Shown in pieces: positions 28,720 to 39,775 of a stretch of DNA of 45,000 bases (the stretch's first letter is position 1; the number at the start of each line of letters is the position of its first letter). The stretch covers positions 243,300-288,299 of the forward strand of contig CAUYUJ010016153.1 in assembly GCA_963575745.1 (NCBI GenBank), written 5' to 3'. This DNA comes from Prorocentrum cordatum. Lineage: Eukaryota > Sar > Dinophyceae > Prorocentrales > Prorocentraceae. Under the pieces are notes generated by a model. It was not told the DNA's origin. It made no database searches and saw nothing but the letters and a program-made list of their open reading frames with translations. The translations under genes were made by a program, and so were the position numbers.

Positions 28720-28945
28720 GTTCGGGGGTTTTCTGGGTGCGGGAGGGTTTTTGTTGCCCCTTTTCGGCCCCCGGGTGCCTTTTCCATGCCCCGGGACCGT
28801 CACAAACGGATTTTGGGTGAAGACCTGCACCAGATGGGCCCCGAGTGGGTCTGGGGAGCGACGTTGGTTGGATTTGGCATCGTCCACCGTAACCGATTTT
28901 GTAGGGTCTCAACCAGTTCAGACCCCCCGAGCCGCCTCCAGTCTT
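28720..28945 (+). repeat. Dispersed repeat, copy 2 (related to 5195-5740)
   Basis: Shares ACCTGCACCAGATGG / GAGTGGGTCTGGGGA and GGATTTGGCATCGTCCACC ... TCAACCAGTTCAGAC with the copy at 5.2-5.7 kb, in the same order and orientation. Confidence 0.6.
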
Positions 28946-29474
28946 TCTGTTTTTGTTTTCACCTCCCCGTAGCGATCATTACCCTGGGGGGGGCGGGGCG
29001 AGGTGGCCAGGGCCGATGGTAGCAGTAACGCTTGGGCGGGGGTGGGCTGCGATCGCCAACGTACCCCAGAGTCCCCCTAAAACGTACGATCGTTACAACT
29101 GCCCGATGGGATTGGTTCTGCCCGAACGAGCGTGACGCGCCAGAGAATAACAAATGTGTCTCGGGTGGAGTAGCGAACGTATTGAGCGAAATCAGTTTTC
29201 CGCCCCTCGGGGTCCCTCACCAGGCGTCAGGACCTGCCAGAACGACGGGGGATGGAAAACCGGCGCCGGGTAATGGATCCAGTCTTCTGTGGGTCTTGGC
29301 TGCGAAGCAGCCGTGGCTTCGTGGCTCTTGGGCCCTGGAAGGCAGGGCGGGGGGGGGGGGCGAGGGCGAGAGGCAGGGAGCGCACGAGTGGGGGACGGCG
29401 GACATCCGCGCCGACCGCCAGCTGACAGTTGGTTCCCATGGCGTGGTTTTGTTGTTCCTCTCCGCGTTCCTAAG
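28946..29474. other. Stretch without a supported gene
   Basis: No recognised protein family or element. Confidence 0.35.
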
Positions 29475-29602
29475 GGAGCTCCGCACGGATTTCTTGTGTC
29501 GGCGCCTGGCCCCCCTGCCTGGCGCGCAGAGCGCGCCAGGGGCGGCGCCGCAGGCGCCGCCAGGGGGGTCAGCACCGAGCAAAGACATCCGCGTGGATCT
29601 CC
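29475..29602. mobile_element. Family F inverted-repeat element, copy F2
   Basis: The left end GGAGCTCCGCACGGATTTCTT pairs with the right end AAGACATCCGCGTGGATCTCC at about 17 of 21 positions. The centre has nested palindromes of GGCGCC and GCGCGC type. Related to 19391-19494 and 41979-42087. Confidence 0.7.
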
Positions 29603-30035
29603 GAAAGTTCTGCTTCTGCAGTTTTTCTTCCTCTAGGTGTGATGCACGCCATCCCAGAGCAGTGATATCGATGTGTGATACGGCGGGGTGGCGCCGTCTG
29701 GCCCGCGCTGGCCTGCACGCGAAGAGCAATGCGTGCGCGGAGGCATCGTCATCGCTGTCATCTGGGGAGGGCTCATCTGTCCCTGCCGCGCATGACGTGA
29801 ACGTCCGCAAGACTCCTCGCAGCCGTCACTGGATAGTGCGGGTGACGCCACTCAGGGCGCGACGGTCGGGGCGAGAACGCCACCGTGCGTCGAAGGCCAT
29901 GGGGCCCTCATGCACCGCACGAGTGGCCGGGGCTGCACCCAGGCATGCTCGCGTCGTGAAATGGCTCATGCAGGGAGGTTTTTGGCCGTGAGCGGCCGAT
30001 TTTCTATTTTTGTCGTTCTGTATACAGTTTTGGCA
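29603..30035. other. Stretch without a supported gene
   Basis: May contain the eroded 5' part of the LINE remnant that follows, but no motif is clear. Confidence 0.35.
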
Positions 30036-30049
30036 CGGACGCTGCAAAC

Positions 30050-30600
30050 ACGAATTCAAAATGGCGGGGCCGACACGGAATCTGTTCAACTCCATTTGGT
30101 TTCCGCCTGGCAGAAGCGCTTGTCAGACGATTCACAAACATTGTTCGGGTGATGTTTGAGGCGGCAAAGACATTTCAATCGACAGGGTTGGTTGCAGTAT
30201 CCATAGGTTGGTCCAAAGCCTTCAACCGTATCCAGCGCGACACACTTTTGGACGCGCTTCGAAGATTCCGCATTCCTCGAGACGCCGACCATGGTAGCGG
30301 CGATGTACAAACACAGAAACCATGGGTGTTCGGGAGCCTTGTCATACATTGCAGTAAACGACCTCAAGCAGCAGGGATCGCACAAGGGTGACCATTATCA
30401 CCATCGTTTATATCGTACAAAGTTGTTTGGTCTTCGACGTCGGCAACACGATGGTGAGTCTACATTGGAATACCCGAGAGTTAAATGCTTGGCATGCAAT
30501 GATTAGTTATACGCCGGCGAGAATGCTACTCAGCACTGGCTCTTTGAAGCATCGAGCCTTTTGTCAACGCAGTCATCGACGAAGGCGCGATACATAATAT
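30050..30600 (+). pseudogene. LINE-type (non-LTR) reverse transcriptase, decayed
   Basis: Fragments in three frames align with non-LTR reverse transcriptase blocks: FNSIWFPPGRSACQTIH (the GFRPGRS block), then IGWSKAFNRIQRDTLLDALR (the DWxKAFD block, with Gly for the first Asp), MVAAMYKHRN and SGALSYIAVNDLKQQG, and GIAQG-stop-PLSP, where the Cys codon of the usual QGCPLSP block is TGA. The later YADD position reads SYTPARMLLS and has lost the catalytic Asp pair. It is dead, with several frameshifts. An AT-rich tail (30600-30650, TATGTATATTTGTATATATC) follows. Confidence 0.65.
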
Positions 30601-30650
30601 GTTTATGTATATTTGTATATATCATATTTGAAGTGAAATAAAACTGCCTG

Positions 30651-31736
30651 CATGCGTGTGCATAACACTGGTGTTGCGATTTATCTCACTGGCGCCCCGC
30701 TGAACATAGTGGATCAGACGGCGTACTCAGGAATACCCTTGAACGTTATATGATTTTTAGATTTGGAAGCCACCCAGCAAACTCGTGAAGCCAAGTCTAT
30801 TTTCTAATACCTGCGTCACCTTGCTAGTCGCACGCAAATATATGCCGCGATTGAGAGAAAAAAAAAACAGCTGTGCAAAGGGATTATGTTGCCCCAAATG
30901 CTTTTCAACCTAGAAGCTGTCTGGATACCGCAAGCGGAAAGGCTATGCTTAGGCAGTTTCTTAGTGTAAGCATTTCCCAAGTTCTCATTGCGCATGTGTT
31001 CAGGAAGTCTTTACAAAGCAGTGCCGGAACGTGCTCACGCGCGGCCGCTGAACGAAACACTTCGCGATCGACACACGCAACACGTGTATGGGAACATGTC
31101 GGCACTCCCTGCACACAGCGTCCTCAAAGTCCTTATTTGTGAGGCTTGCACACAATTCTCTTGCTATGGGGACGCCAGAGGAAGAGAGGTTATCCCAACC
31201 AACAGCGGATTGTTTCTTTCGACGCGCTCCTGCCAGAACGCTGGCTTGAATTGTTTTTGGTGTTGTCGTTTCTCTACTCTCTTCTTGTTCCTCCGTCCCT
31301 TTTTGCCGCAAGCTTCACGTGCAACTTTTTATCTGCCAGAGTGCCGTCTGGGCGCCAGGCTTGGCAGACTTCGGCATCCAGGGGCCTTCGCCGGGCCTCG
31401 GGAGTGTCAACAAAATGGCTCGGGAAGGAACGTCCGCCCTGGGGAAGGGTCCAGACTTCTGGTGACTCCGTATTGGGGCAGCCAAGACACCGCATGTCTG
31501 GGCAGATTATGCTCTGTAGCACAGTGTCCGCCACTCGGAATGCACTCGTGAGAACGGAAGGCCCAGTGCTTGGGAACCCGCTGGATTCCAAACGAATTCC
31601 TGCGGTCGCCGAGGGGGCGAGGCAGATGTTGCTGCCGTTGGTTGCCCATCCAAGTGCGGACGCTGGCGTGATTGTGTTCGCAAACTAACGATGAGAGGGA
31701 GGAATAGGAAGTTGGCGGATACGGGCGGGAGGGGGA
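30651..31736. other. Stretch without a supported gene
   Basis: A + frame at 30988-31551 encodes an unrecognised Cys-containing 187-residue string without a clear family; left uncalled. Confidence 0.35.
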
Positions 31737-31868
31737 GGGGGAGGAGGAGGAGGAGGCGCAGAAGGAGGAGGAGAGGAAGGAGTATGAGGAGGAGGAGGAG
31801 AAGGAAAAGGTGGAAGAGGAAAAGGAGGAGGACGAGGAGGAGGAGGAAGAGGAGGAGGATAACGAGCA
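31737..31868. repeat. (GGA)n polypurine tract
   Basis: GGA/GAG triplets on the + strand with AAG and CGC interruptions. Confidence 0.9.
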
Positions 31869-32425
31869 GTAGATAACGATGCTGACCTCGCAGTGGCTGC
31901 TCGCGGATAGGGTGGGGCCCCACACCAGCATTCGCAGGACATACTTGTAAGACCACAGTTGGGGTGATAAGGATATGTTGTTTTGGGGGATGTTTTGTCA
32001 TCATGGATGCGCATTCGGCGCACCATTCAAATCACGAGTAGACACACGCCAGGACATCAACATGGATGTGGGCATTCCTAGGTTCGTCAGTTCACCCATC
32101 TATCTAGTCATATTTGTACTATATATGCACATCTGTCTAGTGTTCATTGAGTTCACGTGTCTATGTGTTCGATAGAACGCGTTTTGTGGACGCCTTCAGC
32201 GGGTTGGGGAATTGAGCCGGGGGGCTTAGAGCCACTGGGCGGGGGGGTGACGGCGGGCGAGAGGGGGATCGAGGGGGGGGAGGGTCGTGTCGAACCAGCG
32301 TCTCGCCCTTGAATTGCACGGTGGGGGTTCGAACCGCCCCCCTCCCTTTCTGCCCCCAGTGGCAAGGGACGGCGACGAGCGCCGGCGCAGGCGCCTGCGC
32401 CGTCGGGCAGCGACGGCGACGAGGA
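31869..32425. other. Stretch without a supported gene
   Basis: A phrase GGTGGGGGTTCGAACCGCCC (32322-) resembles a tRNA T-arm, but no tRNA fold is found around it. Confidence 0.4.
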
Positions 32426-32451
32426 CGATGACGACGACGACGACGACGATC
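32426..32451. repeat. (GAC)n microsatellite
   Basis: About eight GAC triplets. Confidence 0.85.
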
Positions 32452-32495
32452 GAGCCTTAGTGGGATGCCTCCCAAGGCTGGATCGAGCCCTCGTA

Positions 32496-32700
32496 TCGGG
32501 GAAACGCAGGACCCGAGTGAGCCGGAACTCGGGTTTGCCGACGTTTTCTGACGAGCGCGTCCTGGATTTTGACGGTGCAGTTTTCATGGGATGTCTGCAG
32601 CGGGAGCTCGCGTCAAATTTCAGATTGGGCCTCGCCATTTTTATGATGGCCCCGTCGGGCCAACCCGAGTCCCCCAAACCCGAGTCTTGCGCCTCCCCGA
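32496..32700. mobile_element. Family C short non-autonomous element
   Basis: A 205-bp element starting TCGGGGAAACGCAGGACCCG and ending CGCCTCCCCGA, with terminal inverted repeats that extend imperfectly for over 40 bp (ACTCGGGTT blocks near both inner ends). It is flanked by a perfect 5-bp duplication TCGTA (32491-32495 and 32701-32705). Only one copy is present in the window. Like families A and B it has a 5-bp duplication. Confidence 0.75.
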
Positions 32701-32705
32701 TCGTA

Positions 32706-33119
32706 CGATTCGATCAGAGCTGGATCGAGCCCCAAGCAGGACTCAATTCGAGTTTCATCTTGCTGTAGCAGGATTCTGTTAGATGCAGACCAAGAATTCG
32801 TAGGATTCAGTTGGAGGTGGATCCAGCTCTGGTAGGAGTCTAAGTTAGGTCCAGCTGCACCAGTGATTATAGTAGAGTTGCATCGAACCTTAGTGTCGGA
32901 ATCAATTCGAGTAGCTTTCTAGTAGAAATGTATCGAACCCGACTGGAATGTTGTCATAGTCGGGTCCATATCGTGCCCAACATCTGTTAACAAAAATGTC
33001 CCCCCCTCCCCCCACCAGATCCCGATTGCCATTACTTCGCCGCCAGATATTTTTTTTCTAAGTTGTCGCCCCTGGAACTGTTCCACGGAGACCGAAACAT
33101 GCGATTGATAAATGCACCC
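32706..33119. other. Stretch without a supported gene
   Basis: Loose repetition of GGATCCAGCT / AGGATTC phrases at 32700-32900. No gene. Confidence 0.35.
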
Positions 33120-33330
33120 CTCTAGGGGCCCTCTTCGTGCCCTCTTGGAGCATTCGAGGCCTTCTTGGGGACATCTTGGAGGATATTGATCAAAGAGGGG
33201 GCGTCCTTAAGTAGGGTCCCCCATCCGAACCCCCCAGAGTCGCCTCTTGGGGCCCTCTCGGAGCGTTTCTGGGGCGCTCTTTGGCGCTGTTGGGACTGTC
33301 GTGGGACAATCTTGGGCCTTTCTTAATGCC
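33120..33330. repeat. Degenerate CTTGG-type repeat, block 2
   Basis: Same type as 16005-16585, including CATCTTGGAGGATATTGATC and GGGCCTTTCTT. Confidence 0.65.
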
Positions 33331-33620
33331 AGAGGCACGGTTGCGGATATGTCTGTTTGTTTATATGGTTTTGTTGCCATCATTGTCACATTTTGGTATC
33401 GGATTCCATTTGTTTTTTATTGTTTGCCCCGTAGGGCCTCTTTGAATAGCTTGGCTCGTTGCATGCCCTTTCTTTTTGCCTGAAGGACACATTATTTTTG
33501 GTGGTGTTATTATTTGGTATCCCCTCACCGAGCGTATTTGTTGATATTTAGTACGGTTTGAGAGAGGGATTTGGGGTGCTATAGCCTCGCCGCGCGCATG
33601 TTAGTCCCATATTAGCCTCG
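33331..33620. other. AT-richer stretch without a supported gene
   Basis: Contains T-rich runs; no recognised gene or element. Confidence 0.35.
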
Positions 33621-33628
33621 CAGAGAAC

Positions 33629-33835
33629 ATGTTTGACAACCATCGGGACAAACATCGGGACAACCACCGTGCCAACCATCGGGACGACCATCAGGACAAC
33701 CGTCGGGACAGCCATTGGGGGCAACCATTGGGAAGGACAGCCATCAGGAAAACCACCAGAACAACCCTCGCGACAACCGGAAGAACCATCGGGACAACCA
33801 GTGGGGCAACCATTGGAAAGGACAGCCGCTTGGGA
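33629..33835. repeat. Degenerate 12-bp minisatellite (ACAACCATCGGG)
   Basis: About 17 units; frames read D-N-H-R or T-T-I-G repeats. Confidence 0.85.
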
Positions 33836-34227
33836 CAGTGTGTCTCCCCACGGCCGGCCCCGGGGCACCTTTTTTGTTCGTCTCGGCCCGAGCCAGTGGG
33901 CGAGCTCGCGGAGTTCCGCCTCGCCTTGCCCGTACGTGCATCACGCACGGAACGATCTCACGCTTCACCTCGGTCTTAACCCCAAACTTCCGACCCTCAC
34001 CGTTGACCTCGCTGTGGTGGTGTCCTGACGGGCCACGGGAACGAGGAGGTCGAGAAGAGGGCGAACATGACGACTGGGGTGGAGAGGAGGGAGAGGGACC
34101 AGAGGAGGAGTTACTGGGATGGAGAGGAGGACAAGGGACCAGAAGAGGAGTTGGAGCAGGAAGATCGTGAGTGAGCTGGAGCAGAAGTAGATGGATGTAT
34201 TGGCAAAGTTTGAGCAGGAGGGGAGAA

Positions 34228-34720
34228 CATGGAGTGGATGATGCCGATGATGATGGTGATTATCATTCCGATGCTGGCGGTAGTGGTGATGATGACGACG
34301 ATGATGACGCATGACGATGTTGATAAGAATTGCGAGAATGACGATGTCGATGATGGCGATGGTGGTGATGACAAGGATGATAATGACGATACTGATTATG
34401 ATGATGGAGATGATGACCCAGATTACTTTGTTGACACGTGGCGCTGATACTGGATATGGTAGAAGGATAAGTAATCGTAACAGCATCGTGGCCATCAGAA
34501 ACACGGCGATATTGCCGATGATGGCGACGATGCGGTTGCCGCCGACGATGATGCGTCGCTGCGCATGATGATGGGGATGCAGTTGCCGTTGCTGCTTCTG
34601 ATGATGATGATGGCGATGGCGATGGCAATGGCAATGATGCTGATGATGATGATGATGATGACGATGATGACGATGATGATGATGCTGCTGATGATGATGA
34701 TGGTGATGGTATGGTGATGG

Positions 34721-34791
<71 letters not shown>

Positions 34792-35052
34792 GTGATGGTG
34801 ATGGTGATGGTGATGGTGATGATGACGATGATGATGATGGTGATGGTGCTGGTGTTGGTGATGGTGATGGTGATGGTGATGATGATGATGACGATGATGA
34901 TGGTGATGATGATGATGCTGATGATGATGCTGATGCTGTTGCTGCTGCTGCTGCTTCTGATGATGATGCTGATGATGATGATGATGATGGTGATGATGAT
35001 GCTGATGCTGGTGTTGGTGATGGTGATGGTGATGGTGATGACGATGATGCCA
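34228..35052. repeat. Long (GAT)n-rich microsatellite, ~825 bp
   Basis: GAT with GGT and GCT variants on the + strand, the longest trinucleotide tract in the window. The purest stretch is 34720-34790. The poly-His, poly-Ser and poly-Met frames are not genes. Confidence 0.95.
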
Positions 35053-35764
35053 TCTCAGAATGAAGAGGAGGAGAAATATCATGATGATACGGAAGTGCGA
35101 ATGCTGAGAGGTACAATGATGAGGGGGATGATTTTGGTTGAAGTTTATTGTGTGGAGGAGGGAAAATGGAGATCTGGAAGGCGTGGGCGGCCGCGGAAGG
35201 GGAGGGAAGGAGTTTGGGGAAAGGGGCAAGGAGGAGGATGAGCCAGAGGAGAAATGAGATGTGTGTGCATGGATGGAGGAGTGAGGGAGGGACACGTAGA
35301 CAGAATGAGGGAGGCAGGATGGATGAGGCAGGATACGTGTTGCCCTTACGTTTGAGCTTGCAAGGACGCTCAAGGAAATGCTGTCAAGGTTTTGACTGGG
35401 GTCGGGCGGGTCGCCAAGAGTGAGGCAAGAGCAGGCGGGGAACAGAGCGGAGGCTCGGAGGACGGGAGGCGAGGAATGCTAGGATGCGGGGGTGATAAAG
35501 GGCAAAGGAAGGGGGTTTGGGGGGAAGGTGGGTGAGGGGAGGGGGGGAGGCGGGGAGGAAAGAGGGGGGCAAGGGGAAAGGGGGGAGGAGGGGAAAAGGA
35601 AGTGGAGAGGGGGCGAGGGGAAGGGGGGGAGGAGAGGGGAGGAGAGGATGTGGTGCCCCGGGCAGCCGGCGGGCGGCGGCACGGCGAGCGCCGCGCGATC
35701 CGCTGCGAGGCGGTGGTCGAGTCGGAGGAGCCCGCTGGGCACGACCTATTCTTGCCAGCCGGGA

Positions 35765-35765
<1 letters not shown>
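35053..35765. other. Purine-rich stretch without a supported gene
   Basis: Strong G/A bias on the + strand leading into the (GGA)n tract; no recognised gene. Confidence 0.5.
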
Positions 35766-35796
<31 letters not shown>

Positions 35797-35957
35797 AGGA
35801 GGAGGAGGAGGAGGAGGAGGAGGAGGAGGAGGAGGAGGAGGAGGAGGAGGGTAGGGGGAGGAAGGAGGAGGAGGAGGAGGAGGAGGAGGAGGAGGAGGGG
35901 GAGGAGGAGGAGGAGGGGGAGGAGGAGGAGGAGGAGGAGGAGGAGGAGGAGGAGGAC
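35766..35957. repeat. (GGA)n polypurine microsatellite
   Basis: About 190 bp of GGA triplets on the + strand with few interruptions. Confidence 0.95.
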
Positions 35958-36241
35958 GGAGGGGAAGGAGGAGGGAGGGGAAGGAGGATCTCCCTTCTCT
36001 ACCCTCCAACCTTCAAGGTCTTCCCCTCCCCCCTCTGTGCCTCCCAGTTCCTCCCCGTCGCCTTCCAGTCCCACTCCCCTGCCCCCCCTCCCCCCCCTCT
36101 TCCTCCTGCGTTCTTTCTTGCTTTGATCTCTCTCAGTCTCTCTCTCTCTCTCTCTTTCTCACTCCTCTTGCTCGCTCCCACTGTTTTGCTGTTTTATCTT
36201 TATTTTTGCTCCCTCTTTCTCTCAAGGCAATGTTTGCTCAC

Positions 36242-36257
36242 GCCATTTTAGCTCAGG
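36242..36257 (+). other. Candidate relict spliced-leader sequence
   Basis: GCCATTTTAGCTCAGG matches the 3' part of the dinoflagellate spliced leader (GCCATTTTGGCTCAAG) at 14 of 16 positions. It lies downstream of a pyrimidine-rich stretch and just before the degenerate ORF remnant at 36290-37190, as expected for a retroposed mRNA. Confidence 0.4.
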
Positions 36258-36289
36258 GCATATCGGGCGCTCAAGGCCAATGCACATAG

Positions 36290-37190
36290 GTAGTTTTTGT
36301 CCCATATCATCATGCCCAAGTCGCCACTATCATACCCTCTTCTGGCTTCCCTACGTTCGATGACACATCTATGTTTTCTTCGGGCGACGTTCCTATGCCA
36401 GGCACCACGGGTCGGGCAGTTACTCAAGGACTCTCCCCTTGACACCGCATACAGGGAGAGCGAAGCAGCACAGGATCCACAGACCGCTTCACGATACAGA
36501 TGGCGACGACACTCTTGGGAACAATCCGCCGGAACAAGTGGGACTCTCCAAAGCCCCTCCACCTACGTCATTTGGTTGTGGTAATCGCCCTGCCCATGCC
36601 CAAGCACTTACGACAGACATGTTCTGGAAGATTTTGATGAGCAATTGGCCCGATCCGGACATACGTATATATGTATAAAGATCACCATCATTACACATCA
36701 TGGTGTCTCGACCTTCAGACGGCCATGATCCCGCTGAAGCACTCGATGGAGGACTTGACCAAAAGGATCGGTTTACTGGATTCGAGCTACGCTTCACGTT
36801 CAGCCTCAGCGAGGCCCTCCGAAACATCCGTGGATACAGTTGCGCCAGTACTATATGCCCCCAGGGGGGCACGTCCAAACCTTGCATGGGAAACGGGAGA
36901 TAACGTAAGATAGCAATGTGGACGGCTTCAGCTTTTCGAACGCAGCATCCGCATGGTTGCAATATTCATTGTCATCGTTTTCCGGTTCTCTCCAAAGGCG
37001 ATACGACTACAGTGCTGCGCGCTAAGCTTAACAGTGCGCTGGACAGAGACACCGCTGCGGCCTTGATCAGGAACGCGACGATAACCGCAATGGGGATACT
37101 GTGTGGGCCACACCCGACCAGCACCCCGTAGAACGTGCCGCCCGGAATTTGCGTTACGGCCTCAAGTATTTGTTGACAGGGAGCATGGAA
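36290..37190 (+). pseudogene. Degenerate ORF remnant of unknown family
   Basis: Three frames carry protein-like pieces with the flavour of a decayed gene: IPLKHSMEDLTKRIGLLDSS and SARPSETSVDTVAP (36727-36865), TTTVLRAKLNSALDRDTAAA (around 37009-37070) and ERAARNLRYGLKYLLTGSME (around 37130-37190). These need at least two frameshifts to join. The first piece could form a short coiled coil. No family is recognised; an accessory ORF of a retroelement or a retroposed gene are both possible. Confidence 0.35.
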
Positions 37191-37224
37191 CTTGTGTGCA
37201 TCAGAAGTGGAACTGGAACTTTTT

Positions 37225-37500
37225 CGGTCTCGGTTTCGGTTCCAGTTCTTGTTCGCTTGCAGCCGGGAGGAGGGGGGGTGTTCTGGTTCCGATGCCGGTT
37301 CCTGGTTTCCAGCCAGGCGTGAGGTCGGTGACCAGTTGGATCTCGATTTGGATCTCGATTTGGAATTTGGAGTTGGAGTTGTTCCGGTTCCGGTTCCAGC
37401 CTCCAGCCAGGAGGGGGGGGTGCGTTCCAGTTCGGGTTCCGGGTGTCCGGCCGGGCGTGAGGTCGGTGAATTGGAATTGAAGTTGGGTTTGTTCCGGTTC
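37225..37500 (+). repeat. ~145-bp tandem duplication, GGTTCC-rich
   Basis: Two diverged units, each with GGTTCC repeats, GCC(G/A)GGAGG with a G run, a GTTCC(G)GGTT phrase and GGGCGTGAGGTCGGTGA or its close variant (AGGCGTGAGGTCGGTGA). Confidence 0.75.
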
Positions 37501-37859
37501 AATTTTTGGCTTTGGTTCCAATTCCAGCTCTGATCGTCAGATCTTATTTATGGAAGTTTTGTTGCTCTTGCGGTACTTAGTGAAAGTTGTGGAAGTTTAC
37601 TTTTCAGTTGTTTACCATGGTTTTTAGAAAACAGTCTTCAACCACTCTACCGCTCTAAAACCTAACTTCGCTAACTTTAGCCGAATAATCTTCTCACTTA
37701 GAAAAAAGCGCGTTGCGCTCCATAAGGAGTTCAACTATGCGCTTCGCTCTCCCGTTTTGCCCACTTCAAATCACCGGACAGCTCGCCCCTTGGCCCCCGC
37801 CAGCCCCACGCCAAGGGGCGAACATATATACGGGTGCAGCACCGCGCTGGATGCGTAGC

Positions 37860-38040
37860 CGTCGGTTGGGCCACACCCCCCTCTATAGAGCGGGGGCGGG
37901 GGCGGAAGCATCGAGACCCCCCCCTCGCAGAACGGAGGCGGGGAGGCGAAAGCGCTGACAGCCCGGCCCCGCGGCAGAGCCGAGGCTGGGGGGGGGGCGA
38001 ACGCGCTACCCCCCCCCCCTTGCAGAGCGGAACTCAAGCG
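37860..38040 (+). repeat. ~50-bp degenerate tandem repeat with C runs
   Basis: Units of C run, TxGCAGAGCGG/TAGAGCGGG, GGCGGGG and GCGAA(A/C)GCGCT phrases. Confidence 0.65.
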
Positions 38041-38895
38041 AAACTCAAGCTCACGCTTTTTTTAAACTCGCTCGCCAGATCGGCGGATTTTCTTCGTGGG
38101 CGTCCACGTTCGTAATTCCCGAGGAGTTGCCAGTTGCGCACTCTTCTGCTCACGCGTCCTTCTCGATGCTTGCCTCTCCTGCTGCTGCTTTCTCGGTGTT
38201 TCTCTCTATTCATGTTTATGTTTCGTTTTCTCTCCATCTCTCTGTCTCTGCGCCGGCGCATCTTCGATGCCTCAGTATCTTTTTGTTTTTTTTGCTTTTG
38301 TTGGCGCGCTGCGCTGTTGGATGTGTTCACTGTCTTCCCGTCGTGTCAAGGATTGCTGATGCGATTTACGGTCAAGGTCCGATTCGACGCTTGGTTCGTC
38401 GAACAGAAACAAGTTCAACGCAACGTCAAGTGGTGGGCGGGAGGGGTACTTGGGCTGCCTATCATGTCTCCTTCCATCTTCTTGATTTTTCTTTCATTTT
38501 CCCCATTGGCCGCTCCCGTGTCCAACCTTCCAGTTCTCATTGTCTGTGTATTATTTTCGGTTTCCTCTTCCTGCTCGTCCGCATCATGGGAGGCTTTGGA
38601 GTCAGGGCGCGCACCCAGACGGAATACAGCTCGTCAGCCTGGCGATGGAGCACGCGAATCAGTTGATCGAAGCAAATCGGGCACTGGGCTCACGAATTGA
38701 TGAACTCCATGTTTTTTTTGCGTTCCTGGTCGGACACATGCGTTCCACTCGTTTCTTTTCCATTACCAAGTCTCCAGAGATCCTCGGGGGATTCCAAAGG
38801 TTCCAGCAGACCGCTGGAGGCCCCGCAGGCATCTGGAGGTTCCCACAGGCCCAGGGCTGGCTTCGAGAAACCCGAGCGTCCAAAATCTTGGGTCA
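38041..38895. other. Stretch without a supported gene
   Basis: Pyrimidine-rich first half; no recognised protein family. Confidence 0.35.
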
Positions 38896-39165
38896 GTGTT
38901 CTCTTCCTCGCACTCCTGCTGCTGGTTCTCCTCCTCCTTTTCCTCATGTTCCACCTCCTCCATCGTTTCCCCTCCCACCTCCTCCGTCTTCCTCTCCAAC
39001 CTCCTCCTCCTCCTTCCATCCCTCCCTCCGTCCCTTCCTCCCTCCCTCCTTCCCGCCCTCTCTCCCCATCCTTCCTCTCCCCTCCTCCTCCGTCATCCCT
39101 CCTCCCTCTTCGCTCCTCCTCATCCTTCTTCTCCTCCTCCTCCTACCGCCCCCCCCCCCGCCAGA
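38896..39165. repeat. Pyrimidine-rich tract (CTC/CCT)
   Basis: Irregular CTCC, CCTT and TCC phrases on the + strand. Confidence 0.85.
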
Positions 39166-39420
39166 ACCCAAAAGAACAGGTCGAGGCAAGGGAGGACGAG
39201 CCCAAGGTAAAAACCAGGGGCAACAGGCGAGGTAGGCTATCCGCAAGGTGCGGGTGCTACCCTGCCCTCTGCCTCTGCGTGGGGCTCCAGGTGCGGGTAG
39301 GGCCCGAGCGCTGAATGGCGCCAGCTCGCCCAGCGAACGAAGCGAACCCAGCTAGGACGACATGAAAGTAAGTTTCTATAAAGCAGCCCACTGACATGAG
39401 GCAGCGACCCCGTCCCCACG

Positions 39421-39436
39421 GCTCGATCGATCGATC
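39421..39436. repeat. (GATC)n short tract
   Basis: Four TCGA/GATC tetranucleotides directly before the polypyrimidine tract. Confidence 0.8.
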
Positions 39437-39439
39437 GAT

Positions 39440-39775
39440 CCTCTTCCTCCTCCTCCTCCTCTTCCTCTTCGTCCTCCTCCTCCTCCCTCCTCCTCCTCTT
39501 CCTCCTCCTCCTCCTTTCTCGGCCACGCTCCACCTCCTCCTCCTCCTTTTCCTCCTCCCTCCCTCCCTCGCTCCCTCCCTCCCTCCATCCCTCCCTCTCT
39601 CCCTCCCTCCCTCCCTCCCCCTCCGCCCTCCCCCCCTCCCTCCCTCCCTCCTCCCTCCCTCCCTCCATCCCTCCCTCCCCTCCCCTTCTCCTCCTCCTCC
39701 TCTCCTCCTCCTCCTCCTCCTCCTCCTCCTCCTCCTCCTCCTCCTCCTCCTGCTCCGCCTCCTCCTCCTCCTCCG
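39440..39775. repeat. (CTC)n/(CCCT)n polypyrimidine tract, ~335 bp
   Basis: Triplet CTC at both ends with CCCT tetranucleotides in the middle (39555-39680). Confidence 0.95.

Noticed and set aside
32275-32350. tRNA candidate around GGGGGTTCGAACCGCCCC
   Set aside because: The T-arm-like stem pairs, but no D-arm, anticodon arm or acceptor stem could be found at correct spacing; the phrase is common near G runs here (see 26178-26510).
34495-35373. Long poly-His/poly-Ser frames on the minus strand
   Set aside because: Direct translation of the (GAT)n tract; the period of three keeps all frames open.
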